Positions 1-12,212 are shown, counted from the first letter of the stretch. The stretch: 64,000 bases of DNA from Patella vulgata (GCF_932274485.2 NC_065886.2:46363501-46427500); one strand, 5' to 3'. Made by a program: numbers and translations. The notes: generated by a model from the letters alone, not told the origin.

Positions 1-200
1 CGTCATTTTTAGATATTTGTGCTCAAACTTGTTAGATTAAATACTATAAACGCTATATACGCGCCATTTATTTGCAGAGTTATTGCCCTTGCATGTGCAA
101 TTCTGTACTAGAAGTGCATATTTTTGTTTTAAATTTAAATATAGCCCTTGTCAACAAAACCTAATAATCAGAATACGGATCAAAGGGACTATCATACTAA

Positions 201-1281
201 AGGTGCGTTCACACTGGGGGTTTAATCTGAATTAAATTCAGAATAAAGTCTTATTCCGAATTTAGGCGTCACGCTCAATTCGCTAAAATTCGAACTCAAT
301 CTGAAATAACGAATCCGTATATTTTTCCGAATTCAATCTGGAACAACTATTCCAGATCGGGTTATTCGCAGTCAAAATTTGAGTGTGGCGCGCTTGATTC
401 AGATCAACGGGTTTACCGAAACCGAATAACTTTGAACGCATGTTCACTTTTACTTCCGTTTTGTCGCTTGGGTTGGGGTGGGGAGAAACGTGTGTATTTT
501 TCCGGGGCAATATTCTGCAAATAAATAAAAATTAATATTGCAAACACAGATCAATTGGGGTATAGCCTATATAGCCGTAGCCATACCTCACTGAAATATA
601 TACTGCGGTAATATAACCAGTTAAAAATCCAAACACAAAGATATGGTGTGTTCAGATCACGGCTGATCATTAATTAAGGTCTATAATCTTAGGGGCAGGA
701 CAGGCCAGATTCAGACGTCTTGAGTTTAGTTGAGTCTAGTCTCTAGCATGTATTGTACTAGTATAGAGTAAGTACACGAGGATGAAAATGACAACAAAAT
801 CTGTTGCTTTGCATTATGCATGTTTAGTGTGAAAGAATTTTGATTACGAAATGTATCTTCGCTAGTACAGAGTCGAGAGTGAAGTGCATGTACATACTTG
901 TTGATACATAAGAAACGCGACCAGAAGAGTAATCATCCTCATTCGCTTTTGATTCTGGTGCAGACGAAATCGTGCCCGATGCTCAATGGCAAGATGCCGA
1001 AGATGCAAGACCGGCGTCGCTGATGTAGCCTTGCTCGCCCAAAGAAATTAAATATTAGCAACAGAAGATCACGAATACGAATGATGGGCGTATCGATTTT
1101 TCATATGAATGACCTTAACTTCTGCTAGTTATGCGCATTCAGTGTGGCGCCTTTTAATTTGAATTTAATCCGAATAAGCTGTAATATGGCGCACCGTTTT
1201 TAATTCGAGACAAACCAATCCGAATTCCGGAGGCCGGTCTCCGGAATTCGCATTGAATGCGCATGAAGTGTGAACGCAGCT
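201..1281. mobile_element. TAA-flanked inverted-repeat DNA element (PIF/Harbinger-like, non-autonomous)
   Basis: The ends are inverted: AGGTGCGTTCACACT at 201-215 and AGTGTGAACGCAGCT at 1267-1281. Both are flanked by TAA (198-200 and 1282-1284), the 3-bp target duplication known for PIF/Harbinger. The interior is rich in AATTCGAA-type words and codes for nothing I recognise. Confidence 0.65.
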
Positions 1282-1284
1282 TAA

Positions 1285-2660
1285 TAAGAATGAACGAAAC
1301 CGACTTAAGAGTCTCGTAATATTGGGCTTGTCGTAGGAATAAATATTGCCGTTACCCATCATGTCGGAAGTGTTAAATAGTTTGATTTTAAAATTGCTGG
1401 TACCGTTGGGTGAGTTACTGGAAACGTTATTGCTTGGGTCAAAATTTTCTTATTGTATTGATGTATCAATTTAGCAAGTTGTTATTTAATTTTGGCAGTA
1501 ATATGTTGCATTCTAATTCTACTCACCTTGTTCTTGGGGTGACACTCTTCGAAAAGCCTAAAGCTCAGTCAATTCAAGTCCGATAGACATAAAAATTGGC
1601 ATGCTTCTTCTTTGAACAATTCTGTTACGTTAAACTATTTTTGTGGCGTGTTCAAAATAAATAAATCCGCAAAGCTCGCGATGCGATATCCAAGTTTTAA
1701 TTTTGGGTGGTTTTCAACTAGTTTAAGGAACCATTGGGAAAAGTATCTTGCTCTAAGAAAGTCATTGCTAGAGTTTTCGATAAATGTGTCTAAATTTTAA
1801 ATATTATTCCCTATTAACTAGATCTTGGTAAGAGTTAGAATACATCCTTAAAATTATAATCAACTGAGCTTAACTTACCCGTTATAAATTTATAAGTTAT
1901 TACGGTAAATAAAAGGTGTAGCACTAAATCCATTTTCTAATCATCAATGTTGTTTTGTACACCACACCACTTTATATCATGTGAAATAGATCGTACAGTG
2001 TTAATATTTTCTAAGACTCAAGTTTATAAGTATGTATTGATTAACAATTCACGCTCAATAAATTTTCCGAATTCACGCGATACTAGTATGATATTCGATG
2101 TCTATGGTTTTATTGAACTTTGTGACGATCAAATAATAACAAACGATACCACATTCGACGAAAAATTTGATAAAGAATAAAGCCATAATGATGTCTAATA
2201 AATTATTAGGCACGGGACAAAACATAATATCTTCAGGGAGAAGTGTTGAGTAATTGGATGTTGTTTTAAAACTAAAACTATGAAAATACTGAAAATTATA
2301 CCTTATATAATAGCGAAGAATATAATGAGGAAATAATATAGAAAGTTTATTACCGAGTTCACAGCTAAAAAACCTGATAATGAAAATAAACACCCTTGGA
2401 ATGACCTATATTTTAAAGAAGCTAAATCGCTAATATTTGGGATTTAGAAATTGACACAAATAAGTCGCAACGCATATAATAATGTAATATGAATGTATAT
2501 AAAATGATTTACATTCAATCGCTTTCGCTTTTACCTTAATTTCAAATCAGTTATGTTCGGCGAAATACTCGAGAAGTCTCAATCAAATGGTAATCTCTAG
2601 CATCTGGTTATTGAAGTCTACACGGGTAGTATTTATTGCGCATGCTCTCCCGATAAGAAT
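1285..2660. other. AT-rich intergenic stretch
   Basis: Only short ORFs on both strands with no family resemblance. No repeat structure stood out by eye. Confidence 0.5.
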
Positions 2661-2663
2661 ATG

Positions 2664-3080
2664 GATTTAACATCACTCGGCAAACCTCGGAGGATTCCGG
2701 TACTCTACATCTAGCATCGGCTGTATGACGTTAAGTGATATGTACCTACGCCTTGCAAATGCGATGCGGCACCGGTTTACTTATTAGGAAAACTTGCCGC
2801 TTTTAAAAAGAAGTTATCAAAATTGCGTCGTTGGAAGCGTGTTTAGAACTTTCAGTGCAAAGTTGTCCTTGTTTGAAGAAAATCGGAAAAACTTGAAAGA
2901 AAAACAGCTTCAGACTTTGAAATATTTGTATGATAAAACATTCTTCAAAGGCGTCGTCATGAGCAACGCCGTTGGTAAATTCTGGAACTTGAAAATATTT
3001 CCAATGGCGGACTTCGTCATACAACCGAGGCTAGATGTAGGGTACTGGAATCTGCTGAGGTTTGCCGAGTGGATTTAACA
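2664..3080. mobile_element. Inverted-repeat element enclosing a helicase-like remnant
   Basis: Arms of about 68 bp (2664-2732 and 3012-3080) are inverted and roughly 85% alike by eye, sharing CTCGGCAAACCTC. The segment between them encodes a peptide treated separately. Confidence 0.55.
2839..3020 (+). pseudogene. Possible decayed RecQ-like helicase N-terminal fragment
   Basis: Reads LKEKQLQTLKYLY, then VVMSNAVGKFWNLKIFP. The layout resembles the start of RecQ-type helicases that are multi-copy in many invertebrates (a KEKQ-type Q motif, then a Walker A of the LPTGYGKS kind, then a FQ-x-P block), but the Walker A is lost. It could be chance; it rests on spacing and a few residues. Confidence 0.25.
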
Positions 3081-3296
3081 TTACTTGTGGAATACGTCTA
3101 GCCTCGTTCTTCGAGTCCCTTGTTACAAATGGCACTGAAACGCATTATGGTACACGATTCGTGTAACAATGGTAACATGTTTATTTTGTCTTTGATATTA
3201 GATATTTTCCCTGTAAGATCACAACATCAATGTTGATTTAAATTGACAAAAAAATCTTGTTTTCAATGTCGAAGACTGTGGATGATATTGAGTTAA

Positions 3297-3668
3297 AGAT
3301 ACATTATGGGAGATAAGATAAAGAGATGGCAGTTCTCGCTATAATAGTGTAAAGGTAATTTGCTGAAAATTGATCCACTATGAGCCGAGGAAGAAGCCGG
3401 TGAAATTTTTGCATAGTCTCGGTTATCATTACTAAAATCATTAATATAAACAGCATAGTCTCGATTATCCACTTTTTCTGATTTAATTATCTTTTGATGT
3501 TAGCGGCATATAGGAATCTAATCCAGCCTACATCGAAGGCTAGCCTTGACATCGAGAGTTTACTATGGCCTGGATAAGTTAATTAATGTCTAATTGATAA
3601 TTTAGATAACATTTCAGGCCTAAAGAAAGACTTGTAATAAGCAGATTTTGCTCTTGCATAATGCATGT
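3297..3668 (+). mobile_element. TTAA-flanked MITE, copy 1 (reference copy)
   Basis: 372 bp between TTAA (3293-3296) and TTAA (3669-3672). Ends are AGATACATTATGGGAG and CTTGCATAATGCATGT, so the tips are inverted. Non-coding. Ten copies of this family lie in the window in both orientations; this one is uninterrupted and serves as the unoccupied reference for copy 2. Confidence 0.8.
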
Positions 3669-3672
3669 TTAA

Positions 3673-4276
3673 AGACTTGGCTACTTTAAGACGTATTTCA
3701 CAGCCATCTCTTTGAAAATATCGATCATTTATTTTACCTTGCGTCTGTCTATAACTCTTTTACCATCCATTTTATATACGACCATATTTTCACGTGGACG
3801 TATTCTGCATCCGCCCCTTTCAATCGTCATGACGACATACAGAAGAAAGTTACTGCACGAACTTTCAATCCCCCAGATGCTTCTCTGGGTGTAAAAAGCG
3901 TTATAATTTAGCGTTTGTTGGCATAGATATGGATCCTAAATGGCTGACTTGTAACTTCGGGGAAAAAGATGGATTAATCTCGATAGTCGACATGCCTATT
4001 AATATTTGAACTGTTCTTTGTTAGTTATCGTCAAATGAAATTCCAGCACTTCATTAGACTAAATAATGTTTTAAATAATATTTTTTTATCAACTAATATT
4101 TATTTGTTTCCGGTATCCGATCAACTTTTAATATTCTTCAGAATGTTTTACCTTGGGATAAGACTGATCGGATCTATAATGGCATAAAGAATAACAAAAT
4201 TTCACTTTGACTTACAAAAATCAATATGCCATGACTGTATATAATCATTAATCACTGGGCACCGGCAAATTCCTGG
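3673..4276. other. Intergenic stretch without recognisable genes
   Basis: AT-rich, with short ORFs only. The ORF near 3712-3894 has no recognisable motif. Confidence 0.45.
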
Positions 4277-4470
4277 CTGTACTCATATTCGCGTTTTTTA
4301 GCTTGTGGATCCTCTAGAGGGGCCAATTTTATCCGATTTTGATACAACTTAAAATATCCTAGAGATCATGGCCCCTGATTGTACGAAAATTGACCTTTTT
4401 CTTTGCTCGTTCTCTGTCCATCTCTTGCAAAATGTGGGCGTATCTTGACTGGCAGCCGCTTGTTTTATTA
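4277..4470. repeat. Single unit and terminal part of the ~170-bp tandem family
   Basis: Contains AGCTTGTGGATCCTCTAG, TATCCGATTTTGAT and the closing block TGTGGGCGTATC, all of which recur in the array at 7385-8165. Confidence 0.65.
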
Positions 4471-4660
4471 ATTTTAGGACCACTATGCTTTTTGATAAGA
4501 CATGATGACGTCGATATTTGTGCTTTAGTTTGGAATATATAGCTCTTTTTAAATAAATAGATATTGATTACACCAATTCTACAATTCCATTATAAAACTG
4601 ATTGTTCCACTATAAAATACGATGTATATTGATTGAAAGTGATTAGTTTTATTCTACTTA

Positions 4661-5391
4661 GGATTATTATGTATGAGCGGACAGCTCTCGTTATAATATT
4701 TAAAAAATAGATAATGAAAATGGAATATGCTAAAAGATTTAGTCAAATTACTTCACCCTGGGCCGAGTTATCGCCGTTACATGAACAGTGTAGCCTTGAT
4801 TGTCATTGTTGACGTTGTTACGACGATAAACAAAGTTTCGATTATCCATTTTTAAATTAAATTATCAACCGCAAATCGTATTTAAATCTGTTGAAAATCT
4901 AGAGTATTCGATGGCATTGGGAGCTGGTTATAGTCTTGGTAAGTTAAACATACATTATGCAAGAGCTAAATCTGCCTATTGCAGGTCTTTCTTTGTGTCT
5001 GAAATGTTATCTAAATTATTAATTAGACATTTATAAACATCGTTAGCCTGTGATAATTAGTGGATTTGAATACATTTAGTGATGGAGAATTTAACATAAA
5101 AATGGATAATCGAGACTTTGTTTATTATCGCACCAACGTTAGTAATGACGACCGAGGCTAGCCTAAAATTGAATCGCTAATATCTCGGTTCGGAGTAAAG
5201 CAATTTGACTGACATATTCAGCATATTCTGTTTTTATTATATTTTTTAACTATTAAAGCGAGAACTGTCAGCTCTTTATCTTCTCTTACCTAATTCCCTT
5301 TTAATCAATGTCTAATTAATAATTTAGATAACATTTACGGCCCAAAGTAAGACTTACAATAGTCAGATTTTAGCTCTTGCATAATGTCTGT
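4661..5391 (+). mobile_element. TTAA-flanked MITE, copy 2, split by copy 3
   Basis: The left part (4661-4947) and right part (5305-5391) read continuously against copy 1 across the junction AAGTTAATCAATGTCTAA once copy 3 and one TTAA are removed. The right end is followed by TTAA at 5392-5395. Confidence 0.8.
4948..5300 (-). mobile_element. TTAA-flanked MITE, copy 3, nested in copy 2
   Basis: 353 bp in the opposite orientation, flanked by TTAA at 4944-4947 and 5301-5304. It starts ACATACATTATGCAAGAG. Its presence inside copy 2 proves a 4-bp TTAA target duplication. Confidence 0.85.
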
Positions 5392-5401
5392 TTAATATAA
5401 G

Positions 5402-5750
5402 AGACTCGATGATTGATTATGGCACTGGCTCATTAACTAGGACGTTCCAATCCCGGGGTTAATCGAGAAAGATCTTTTGGATTTTTCAGACAGGTTCCCG
5501 CTCGTCAGTGGAGCAGGTCGGAAGGTCTGGCATTGAAAATCGTCTATAGGTCTGTCGGATGGGATGGACAAACAGGTTATCTTTAAAGATCCCATGAGAG
5601 TTGGAAATCAAGCAATAAGAGCTTTCCGCTGCGCCACTGACAGAAATATTCTCTCATATACACTGCATCAATGGTATATACCAGTGTGTTTATTAGCCCG
5701 AGTGGTGCAGACAAGTACGACGTTCAACCCCATTTCATTTCATTTCCTAA
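5402..5750 (+). mobile_element. SINE family B copy, diverged
   Basis: The body words (GTCGGATGGGAT, AAAGATCCC, TACACTGCAT) and the tail CAACCCCATTTCATTTC are recognisable. The tRNA-like head is worn. Confidence 0.7.
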
Positions 5751-5804
5751 TGTTAGATCTTGGTGAGTAGCCCACAAAATCGGTGATACGGAACACTAGA
5801 CTGT

Positions 5805-5810
<6 letters not shown>

Positions 5811-5843
<33 letters not shown>

Positions 5844-6097
5844 GGTTTAACGTCCACTCGACACAAACCAGGTCATTTCGGTTCAATTTTATTTCAATAA
5901 TTCGCTTGCGCGTTGGCTTCTTTAGCAATGAGTGGAAACCGGAGGACCCGGAGAAAACCCACGGGGGGGGGGGGGGTGGACAGGCGACCCTACTCCTTGT
6001 CACGTACAACCGGGGAATCGAAACCACGCCAGTTGACTCAATGACAGACATTATGATACAAAACACACGCGCTAACCATTCGGCCATCCAATCCCCC
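5811..6097 (-). mobile_element. SINE family A copy with (GA)n tail
   Basis: tRNA-derived: a B box GGTTTCGATTCCCC (minus strand) and an A-box-like TGGCCGAATGG near 6090. The middle block of the form CTCCGGTTTCC resembles the conserved central domain of Nin/MESC-type metazoan SINEs, from memory. Its 3' tail is the (TC)n tract seen as (GA)n at 5811-5840. Confidence 0.85.
5955..5979. repeat. Poly-G tract inside a SINE
   Basis: A run of about 15 G where other copies have an ordinary CACGAGGTTGG. Likely a slippage expansion. Confidence 0.6.
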
Positions 6098-6261
6098 TCT
6101 GTAGGTTGGTATTGATTTATTTTACATATTATATAGCGACCTCTTAGGAAGTTGCAGTGAAGTACACGATAATACATGTACGTAATACATAATGAAAAAA
6201 TATTAGTAATATAGCGGTATACCGTCTAATAAAGTATCAGGCAAAGTAAGACTATAATTAA

Positions 6262-6639
6262 ACATACATTATGCAAGAGCTAAATCTGTCTATTGTAGGT
6301 CTTTCTTTGGGCTTGAAATGTTATCTAAATTATTAATTAGGCATTAATTAACTTATCCAGACCATAATCAACTCTCGATGGCATCGCTAGGCTGCGATGT
6401 TTATTGGATTAGGTTCCGATTTGCTGTTCGACTTCCATTCATAATTAAATCATGAAATGGATAATCGAGACTATGTTTTTTACCCTACCGACTTTAGTTC
6501 GAAAATCCAATCGCTAAAATCTCGGTTCATAGTGGATCAATTTGATTTAAATTTTCAGCAAATTCCCTTTACAGTATCTAGTGTTTAACTATTATAGTGA
6601 GAACTGCCAGCTCTTTATCTAATCTCCCATAATGTATCT
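6262..6639 (-). mobile_element. TTAA-flanked MITE, copy 4
   Basis: Complete, 378 bp, between TTAA 6258-6261 and 6640-6643. Opens ACATACATTATGCAAGAG and closes CCCATAATGTATCT. Confidence 0.85.
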
Positions 6640-6643
6640 TTAA

Positions 6644-7003
6644 TTATATATAGGTTACATTCAGATTCAATGTATTGGGTTTTAGCTCAGGCAGTACTTA
6701 CATCTACTTACCTTTTTAATAGCAATTAATATTCTATCTACATTCACTGTTTGTTTTTAAAAAAAAATAAAAGTGAATCTCTTTATGTATCCTAGAAACT
6801 AATGCTGGATGAACGTTAGGCGAGATGAGGAAGATCAAAGGATTTGCCGTGAGGAGACTAACTCTCTATGATCGTGTGTCAAAGCGATCTAAATTTTGTT
6901 TAGAAACATGATTTGTGGTTTCCTAAAAGTATCAAAGATAGTCTGTTTATCATACGTCTATAAAGTTATACAATGGCATATAAATATGAAAGCGACCCCT
7001 CCA
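6644..7003. other. Intergenic stretch, nothing recognised
   Basis: AT-rich with no long ORF and no clear repeat. Confidence 0.4.
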
Positions 7004-7007
7004 TTAA

Positions 7008-7345
7008 AGATCCATTATGTAATATGTGGATAAACAAAACTGGTCGTTCTTCCTATACGTCGTTAATATAGATAATAAAAAGTCAATATATTGAAAATTT
7101 CAGTCAAATTAATGTATTATGAGCGAAGTTATGAATATTAGCCTAAATATAGCCTAAAAATGATCAAATGTGAAGTTCGATTGCTACAATAACAAACGAG
7201 ATCTCGATTATCCATTTACCGGTTAACGAAGATTTGGCAGATCTTATCTAATCCACTTAATATCCAGGTATTCCGATGTTCTAGAGAGTTGATTATGAGC
7301 TTGTCATGTGAATAAATATCTGAATTGTAATTTATATAACACTAC
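7008..7345 (+). mobile_element. TTAA-flanked MITE, copy 5, diverged
   Basis: Begins after TTAA at 7004-7007 with AGATCCATTATGTAA. The middle words TGAAAATTTCAGTCAAATTA and TCTCGATTATCCATTT match the family. The right end is lost. Confidence 0.65.
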
Positions 7346-7384
7346 AATAGACACCTTTAATTAAACACCTAATAAATGAATAAA

Positions 7385-8165
7385 TAGCCATTATCTCTTC
7401 ATATTGTCGTCGCACATGTCCGTCCGGACGTCTGTCTGTTTGTCCGTCCACAATTTGTTTGTGGACACTCTACGGGTCACAATTTTTATCCGATTTTGAC
7501 GAAACTTGCAATATATGCCTATCTCCCAAAGATCTCGGTTCCTTTGGCATGTATCAGACCATAACTTCATGGATTATGGCCCCTAATTGTACGAAAAATC
7601 ACGTGTTTAGCTTGTGGACACTCTGGAGGTCACAATCTTCATCTGATTTTGATGAAACTTCAAATTCATGTTTATAGCTCAAAGATCTTGGTTCCGTTTA
7701 ATATTTGCGCATATCGGATCGTAACTTTCTGAATTATAGCCCCTGATTGTATGGAAAACCGCGTTTTTAGCTTGTGGTCCCTCTAGAGGTCACAATTATT
7801 ATCCAATTTAAGAAAACGTTTGAATTTATCACCGTTACACGATAATGTTGGTTGAGTTCAAATTTCGTGAAAATCGGACCAAAACTGCAGGACAAAATGG
7901 CCATCCCTCGTACGCAAATAGCGTAAATATATCGTATATCAAGATTGTGGACCCTCTAGAGGACACAATTTTGATCCGATTTTGATGAAACTCGAAACAC
8001 ATGTTTATAACCCAAAGATCTTGGTTCCTGTTGATAGGCGTGCATATCATGTCGTAAGTTCCTGAATTATTGCCCTTGATTGTACGAAAAATCTTTTTTT
8101 TTTTTAGCTTGTTCTCTATCCATCTCTTGAAAATTGTGGGCGTATCCTGCCTGGTAGCCGCTGGT
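7385..8165. repeat. Tandem array of ~170-bp units
   Basis: Four or more diverged units repeat AGCTTGTGGACCCTCTAG, TTATCCGATTTTGATGAA, AAAGATCTTGGTTCC and CCCTGATTGTACG in order. The array ends in a unique block CCATCTCTTGAAAATTGTGG, CGTATCCTGCC, GTAGCCGCTGG. Units stay open in one frame for parts of the array (7459-7677), but no known protein is evident. Confidence 0.75.
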
Positions 8166-8600
8166 TATTCAAAAGATTATTTCACCTTTAAATCCCAAAT
8201 TGTACCACCAACAGCACATCATCCTCATCGTCCCTAACTGAAAGTCAATGATATAGCTGCTTTTTTTTAAAGGTTAAACGATTTTAAATTAGATGGAAAT
8301 TCATCTTTGTTTGCCCGAAGCTATAGATTTGTACTCCGAATTAGAAACAGTTCATGAAATTCACCTTATTAAAATCTTGGTTTCTACTTTCTTTTCAGTT
8401 CTTTAATAGATTGTAAATCTAGTCTGGATATATTTTAGTGAATAAAACTAATAAATTATGTGTTAACAATTTCTTGTCACATGAAACTATCTAACATTTT
8501 GTGATAATATATGCAAATTGTCAATCGAGTTATAAACACCGACGGATGGTCACTTCATAACAGAGACGTTTAGTAAAATAGTAGTATTTACCCAACAAAT
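8166..8600. other. Intergenic stretch, nothing recognised
   Basis: AT-rich, no supported ORF or repeat. Confidence 0.4.
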
Positions 8601-8609
8601 TCCGTGATT

Positions 8610-8968
8610 CGGGGGGCTCAGTGAGTAAGAGGCTAGCTCGCTAGCCTGGAGGTTGAGTTCGCTTCCGGTGTTGGCCTAGGAAATTCATCGGGATTTTCCG
8701 GTGTGGCTTCCCTTCTAGGTGCAGGGCCGAGGTTCTGACATTGACAGCTGTCTTATCGTTCGGATGGGATGTAAACTGAGGTCCCGTGTACTCATTGGCG
8801 TACTCGTAAAAGAGTCATTGCCAGTTAGAATTCGATAAAATAGAAGAGTGTAGTGCCGCTGTTCAGGCAAAATTGCAGTCACGGCACGCTGTATAACGTA
8901 TGGCCCTCTACATTAGCCCAGTCGCTACAGAAAAGTAGAACGTTAAACCTATTTCATTTCACGTGATC
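8610..8968 (+). mobile_element. SINE family B copy, near full length
   Basis: tRNA-like head with CTCAGTGAGTAAGAGG and a B-box-like GTTGAGTTCGCTTCC, then CCGGTGTTGGCC, a body with TCGTTCGGATGGGATG, and the tail ACGTTAAACCTATTTCATTT. Confidence 0.85.
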
Positions 8969-10340
8969 TGGCCTTTCTTTTTCTGTATAAAATAATGAAT
9001 AAGCTCTGCTATATTTTATGACGGAGGCAATCGACTGAATAAATCGGAGATATCGATTTATACTAAATGAAAGCAATACACTATTGTAAACAATTAAATA
9101 ATTTTAAGCACACCCAAATTTCAATTTTTAAATTTTATAAAGTTGATGGATCGAGTAGTAACATTGGACTTCTTGAAATGTTATTACCATCTGAAAAGTT
9201 AAATATAGTTTTAAATGAAACTTCTTGTAAGCTTTGTCAAATATTGTTTTAAGTACTACTTCGCGATTTATTAGCAAGAACTTAACAACCTTCACAACTA
9301 TGTTGGAATTGACGTCAGCCAAAATTCCTTAAAATTATTTTAGATTAGTTTAATAAACGTTCCATTCATTAATAAAGCATTGGTCTTGGTATTGTTATTG
9401 ATCTATAAATACTTACAGCTCTAACTTTGTTGCCTCTTTATAATGACAAAATAAATCGGAATACAACATATTATATTCGAGTGCTATTCATGAAAAGAAG
9501 TGTTTTTCCATAGCGTTGTATAAATTGACTTAGGTGCTTTAGTACTTCAAATGATATTTAAATTCAAACCTGGTGTACCTTAGTCGTTTGACGTCTGCTT
9601 CCACACTAGTGATATCGCGAACAAGATCTAGGAGAAACCGATACTTGCTTCTGTATATTAGAATATAATTTTACAATCTTTCTATTTACGGCCTGTGGCC
9701 ATGTATTGGCTGAAACAATATCATAATGGGCTTATGCCCAATGCGACGTTTAATTGGCCATTAATTTGTTTGGTTTGATCAATCAGCAGAGGCTAAAATA
9801 GCATGTGATTTGAAATAATTGTGACCGCCTAAACTAGTCAGTTTGACTAGTCATAAGATTAGTAGTAACAGTTCCTGAGCCAACATCTGCTCTTTGTTTC
9901 AACAAGCGAAGAAATTCGCACGTGTACTCCTGGCTTTGCCACGTCATCACTACCTCAATCAATATTACAGTTTTGATAAACCTCAACTTGCACCTTATTG
10001 TTTGATATTAAACTCTACGTGATCCGTAACATAAAGGCTTCATATATATTTATACTAATAACAAAGGAACCTTTTTATTTCCTGTCATCTGATATTTCTG
10101 CATTAAGGTTAAAACTCAAAATCAATATAAATTTTAATAGTTGCAATTTTCATCTTACAATAATGAGTGGCCATTTATGTAAGAGTGCGAACTGTTTCAC
10201 ATGTGTCTAACAGTTTCTACAACAAAAGATGCCCTCTTCTTTGAGTGGCATTTAGTAATCGACGCGTATAACACAATGAATCTTAAATATGGAATAAAAA
10301 TCACTAATGTCGTCTTGTATCAAGCAAACGAAACCAATAT
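8969..10340. other. AT-rich intergenic stretch
   Basis: Several 60-70-codon ORFs (for example 9067-9252 and 9998-10210) show no motif and have biased, AT-driven composition. I see nothing to annotate. Confidence 0.45.
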
Positions 10341-10344
10341 TCCT

Positions 10345-10480
10345 TGGGGGGTCACGGTGACTTGGTGGTTAATGCAATGCCTCACTAAATGGAAGGCCCT
10401 GGGTTCAAACCAGATATTGGTCGAGAAATTTCCTCTACAAAAAAAACCCTGGGTGCAGTGTATACCTTTCGCATCACATT
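10345..10480 (+). mobile_element. tRNA-like SINE head, fragment
   Basis: GTCACGGTGACTTGGTGGTT followed by a B box GGGTTCAAACC and TATTGGTCGAGAAA, like the head of SINE family B. The rest is missing or too diverged. Confidence 0.5.
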
Positions 10481-11240
10481 TAAAATCATAACTGATCGCT
10501 AAGGGGTTCTAAGCGAGTAAAGCACGCCCGTTACATGCACGTCACCCTTCAGCAAATAAACTGGAGCAATATGTTTGTACCCAGATTTCAAGATCATCTG
10601 GACAGTCCAAAGGAGTGGCACCAGTAAATATACCATTCTTCTGCACCTCACCGACACTGCTATTCCTGCCAATAAAAGATTACACGATTTCTCATTCTGC
10701 CTTACAAATCGTCATTCTGCTATAACTGCTAATCAGACCTTTATTCGTGATGATCCCTGGCTAAATGAAACTCATAATAAGGCCTCTTTTTACGGCTTTT
10801 GAGTTGTCCTCAAATTCGCCTTTAAAATTGTTCCCCCCACTCATGAGTAAAACCTTATCAGATATACACCAAATTTACTGTTGTGGGTTGGTATGGACTA
10901 GTATGGAGTCTTGCTTTGTTTGCATCAGTAATTTTCAATGACCTGTTTGTGAAAATGAAATTAATGATGTATTGTATACCAACGCGGATCAACAGCTAAA
11001 CATTTCATAGTTGGATTTTTATTCATCTATCTCTTTTAAGCAGATTTACCAAAATATATTATTTATATTTATTTTCTTTCAGGTAACTTTTTGAGATTTT
11101 TTGTTCAATTTTAGGAAATATAGCCAAAGATCACTTCCTTATTGCAACGAAATTAATCAATAAGACATGGATTGACCCTTGGCTTTAGTACTTGGTACAT
11201 GGAAATATTGACCACACCACTACAGGATTACGACACTACT
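10481..11240. other. Intergenic stretch
   Basis: No recognisable gene. Part of 10500-10700 may be worn SINE body, but I cannot support that. Confidence 0.35.
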
Positions 11241-11262
11241 GGACCAGTTGCTCAAAGCTCCG

Positions 11263-11995
11263 TTAAAGGACAATATTGGTGTCAGTCATTATCACATGTG
11301 ATAGAACTAATTAAACACGTTCCAAATATAATTTTAACACAGAGATCATTGCTACGATAGCTGAGTAATACATGTTTCCTGAATCGGAAGTGACGAACGC
11401 CAAAGGAAAACACGAGTCATCCCTCTATATAACTGACTGAAGTGACGAGTGATAACAGATACATGGACGAAATTCTGCTCACTAATAATTCCTTCCAAGA
11501 CCAAAAGTTGTTGTTTGAGACTGTGAGAGGATATCTGACAATTCATAAAAAGAATTGACTGCCACTAGATAAGAGAACACGAAAGAAAAACAGAAAAAGT
11601 CGGTGCATTACCATGTTTTGATAAGGTATAGAATGAATATAAACAAGGGAATGTACGGATTATTTCTTTTTTTCTCGTGTTCTCTTATCTAATGACATTC
11701 AATTACTTTATTGAATTGTCAGGTATCCTCTTACAGTCCCATATAACAACTTTTGGTCTTCGAAAGAATTATCAGTGAGCAGAAATTCGGCCGTGTATCG
11801 TATCACTCGTTGCATCAGTCAGTTATATAGAGGGATGGCTCGTGTTTTCCTTTGCCGTTCGTCACTTCCGATTCAGGAAACCTGTATTACTCAGCTATCG
11901 TAGCAATGATCTCTGTGTTAAAATTATATTTGAAATGTGTTTAACCAGCTCTATCACATATGTGATAATGACTGGCACCAATATTGTCCTTTAAC
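11263..11995. repeat. Long palindrome, arms ~330 bp
   Basis: The left arm (11263-11593) and right arm (11663-11995) are inverted copies sharing CGTTAAAGGACAATATTGG, CACGAGTCATCCCTC-type and GATAAGAGAACACGA blocks, with a spacer of about 70 bp. ORFs in the arms mirror one another and are not genes. Confidence 0.75.
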
Positions 11996-12212
11996 TTATA
12001 ACAACTCGTTAACATGGAGTTAACGGATCGTTATCTTTAAAGGAGAGAAAGTCTGTTGCTGGAAGCCTAGTTAACTTTAACATGTCGTTAACTAGCCGTT
12101 ATATTTAACGCAGGTGTTGGCTTCCGTCATCTGTTTAACGATGGCATTAGTCTGCTGTCACTCGAAGTATACTCTTAGCAAAAAGGCCTTTTGATTACCT
12201 GTGTAGTTTTCT

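Noticed and set aside
5740-6177. 145-codon minus ORF over a SINE
   Set aside because: It lies on a family A SINE and its opposite-strand partner is equally long; similar ORFs appear at every well-kept SINE copy.
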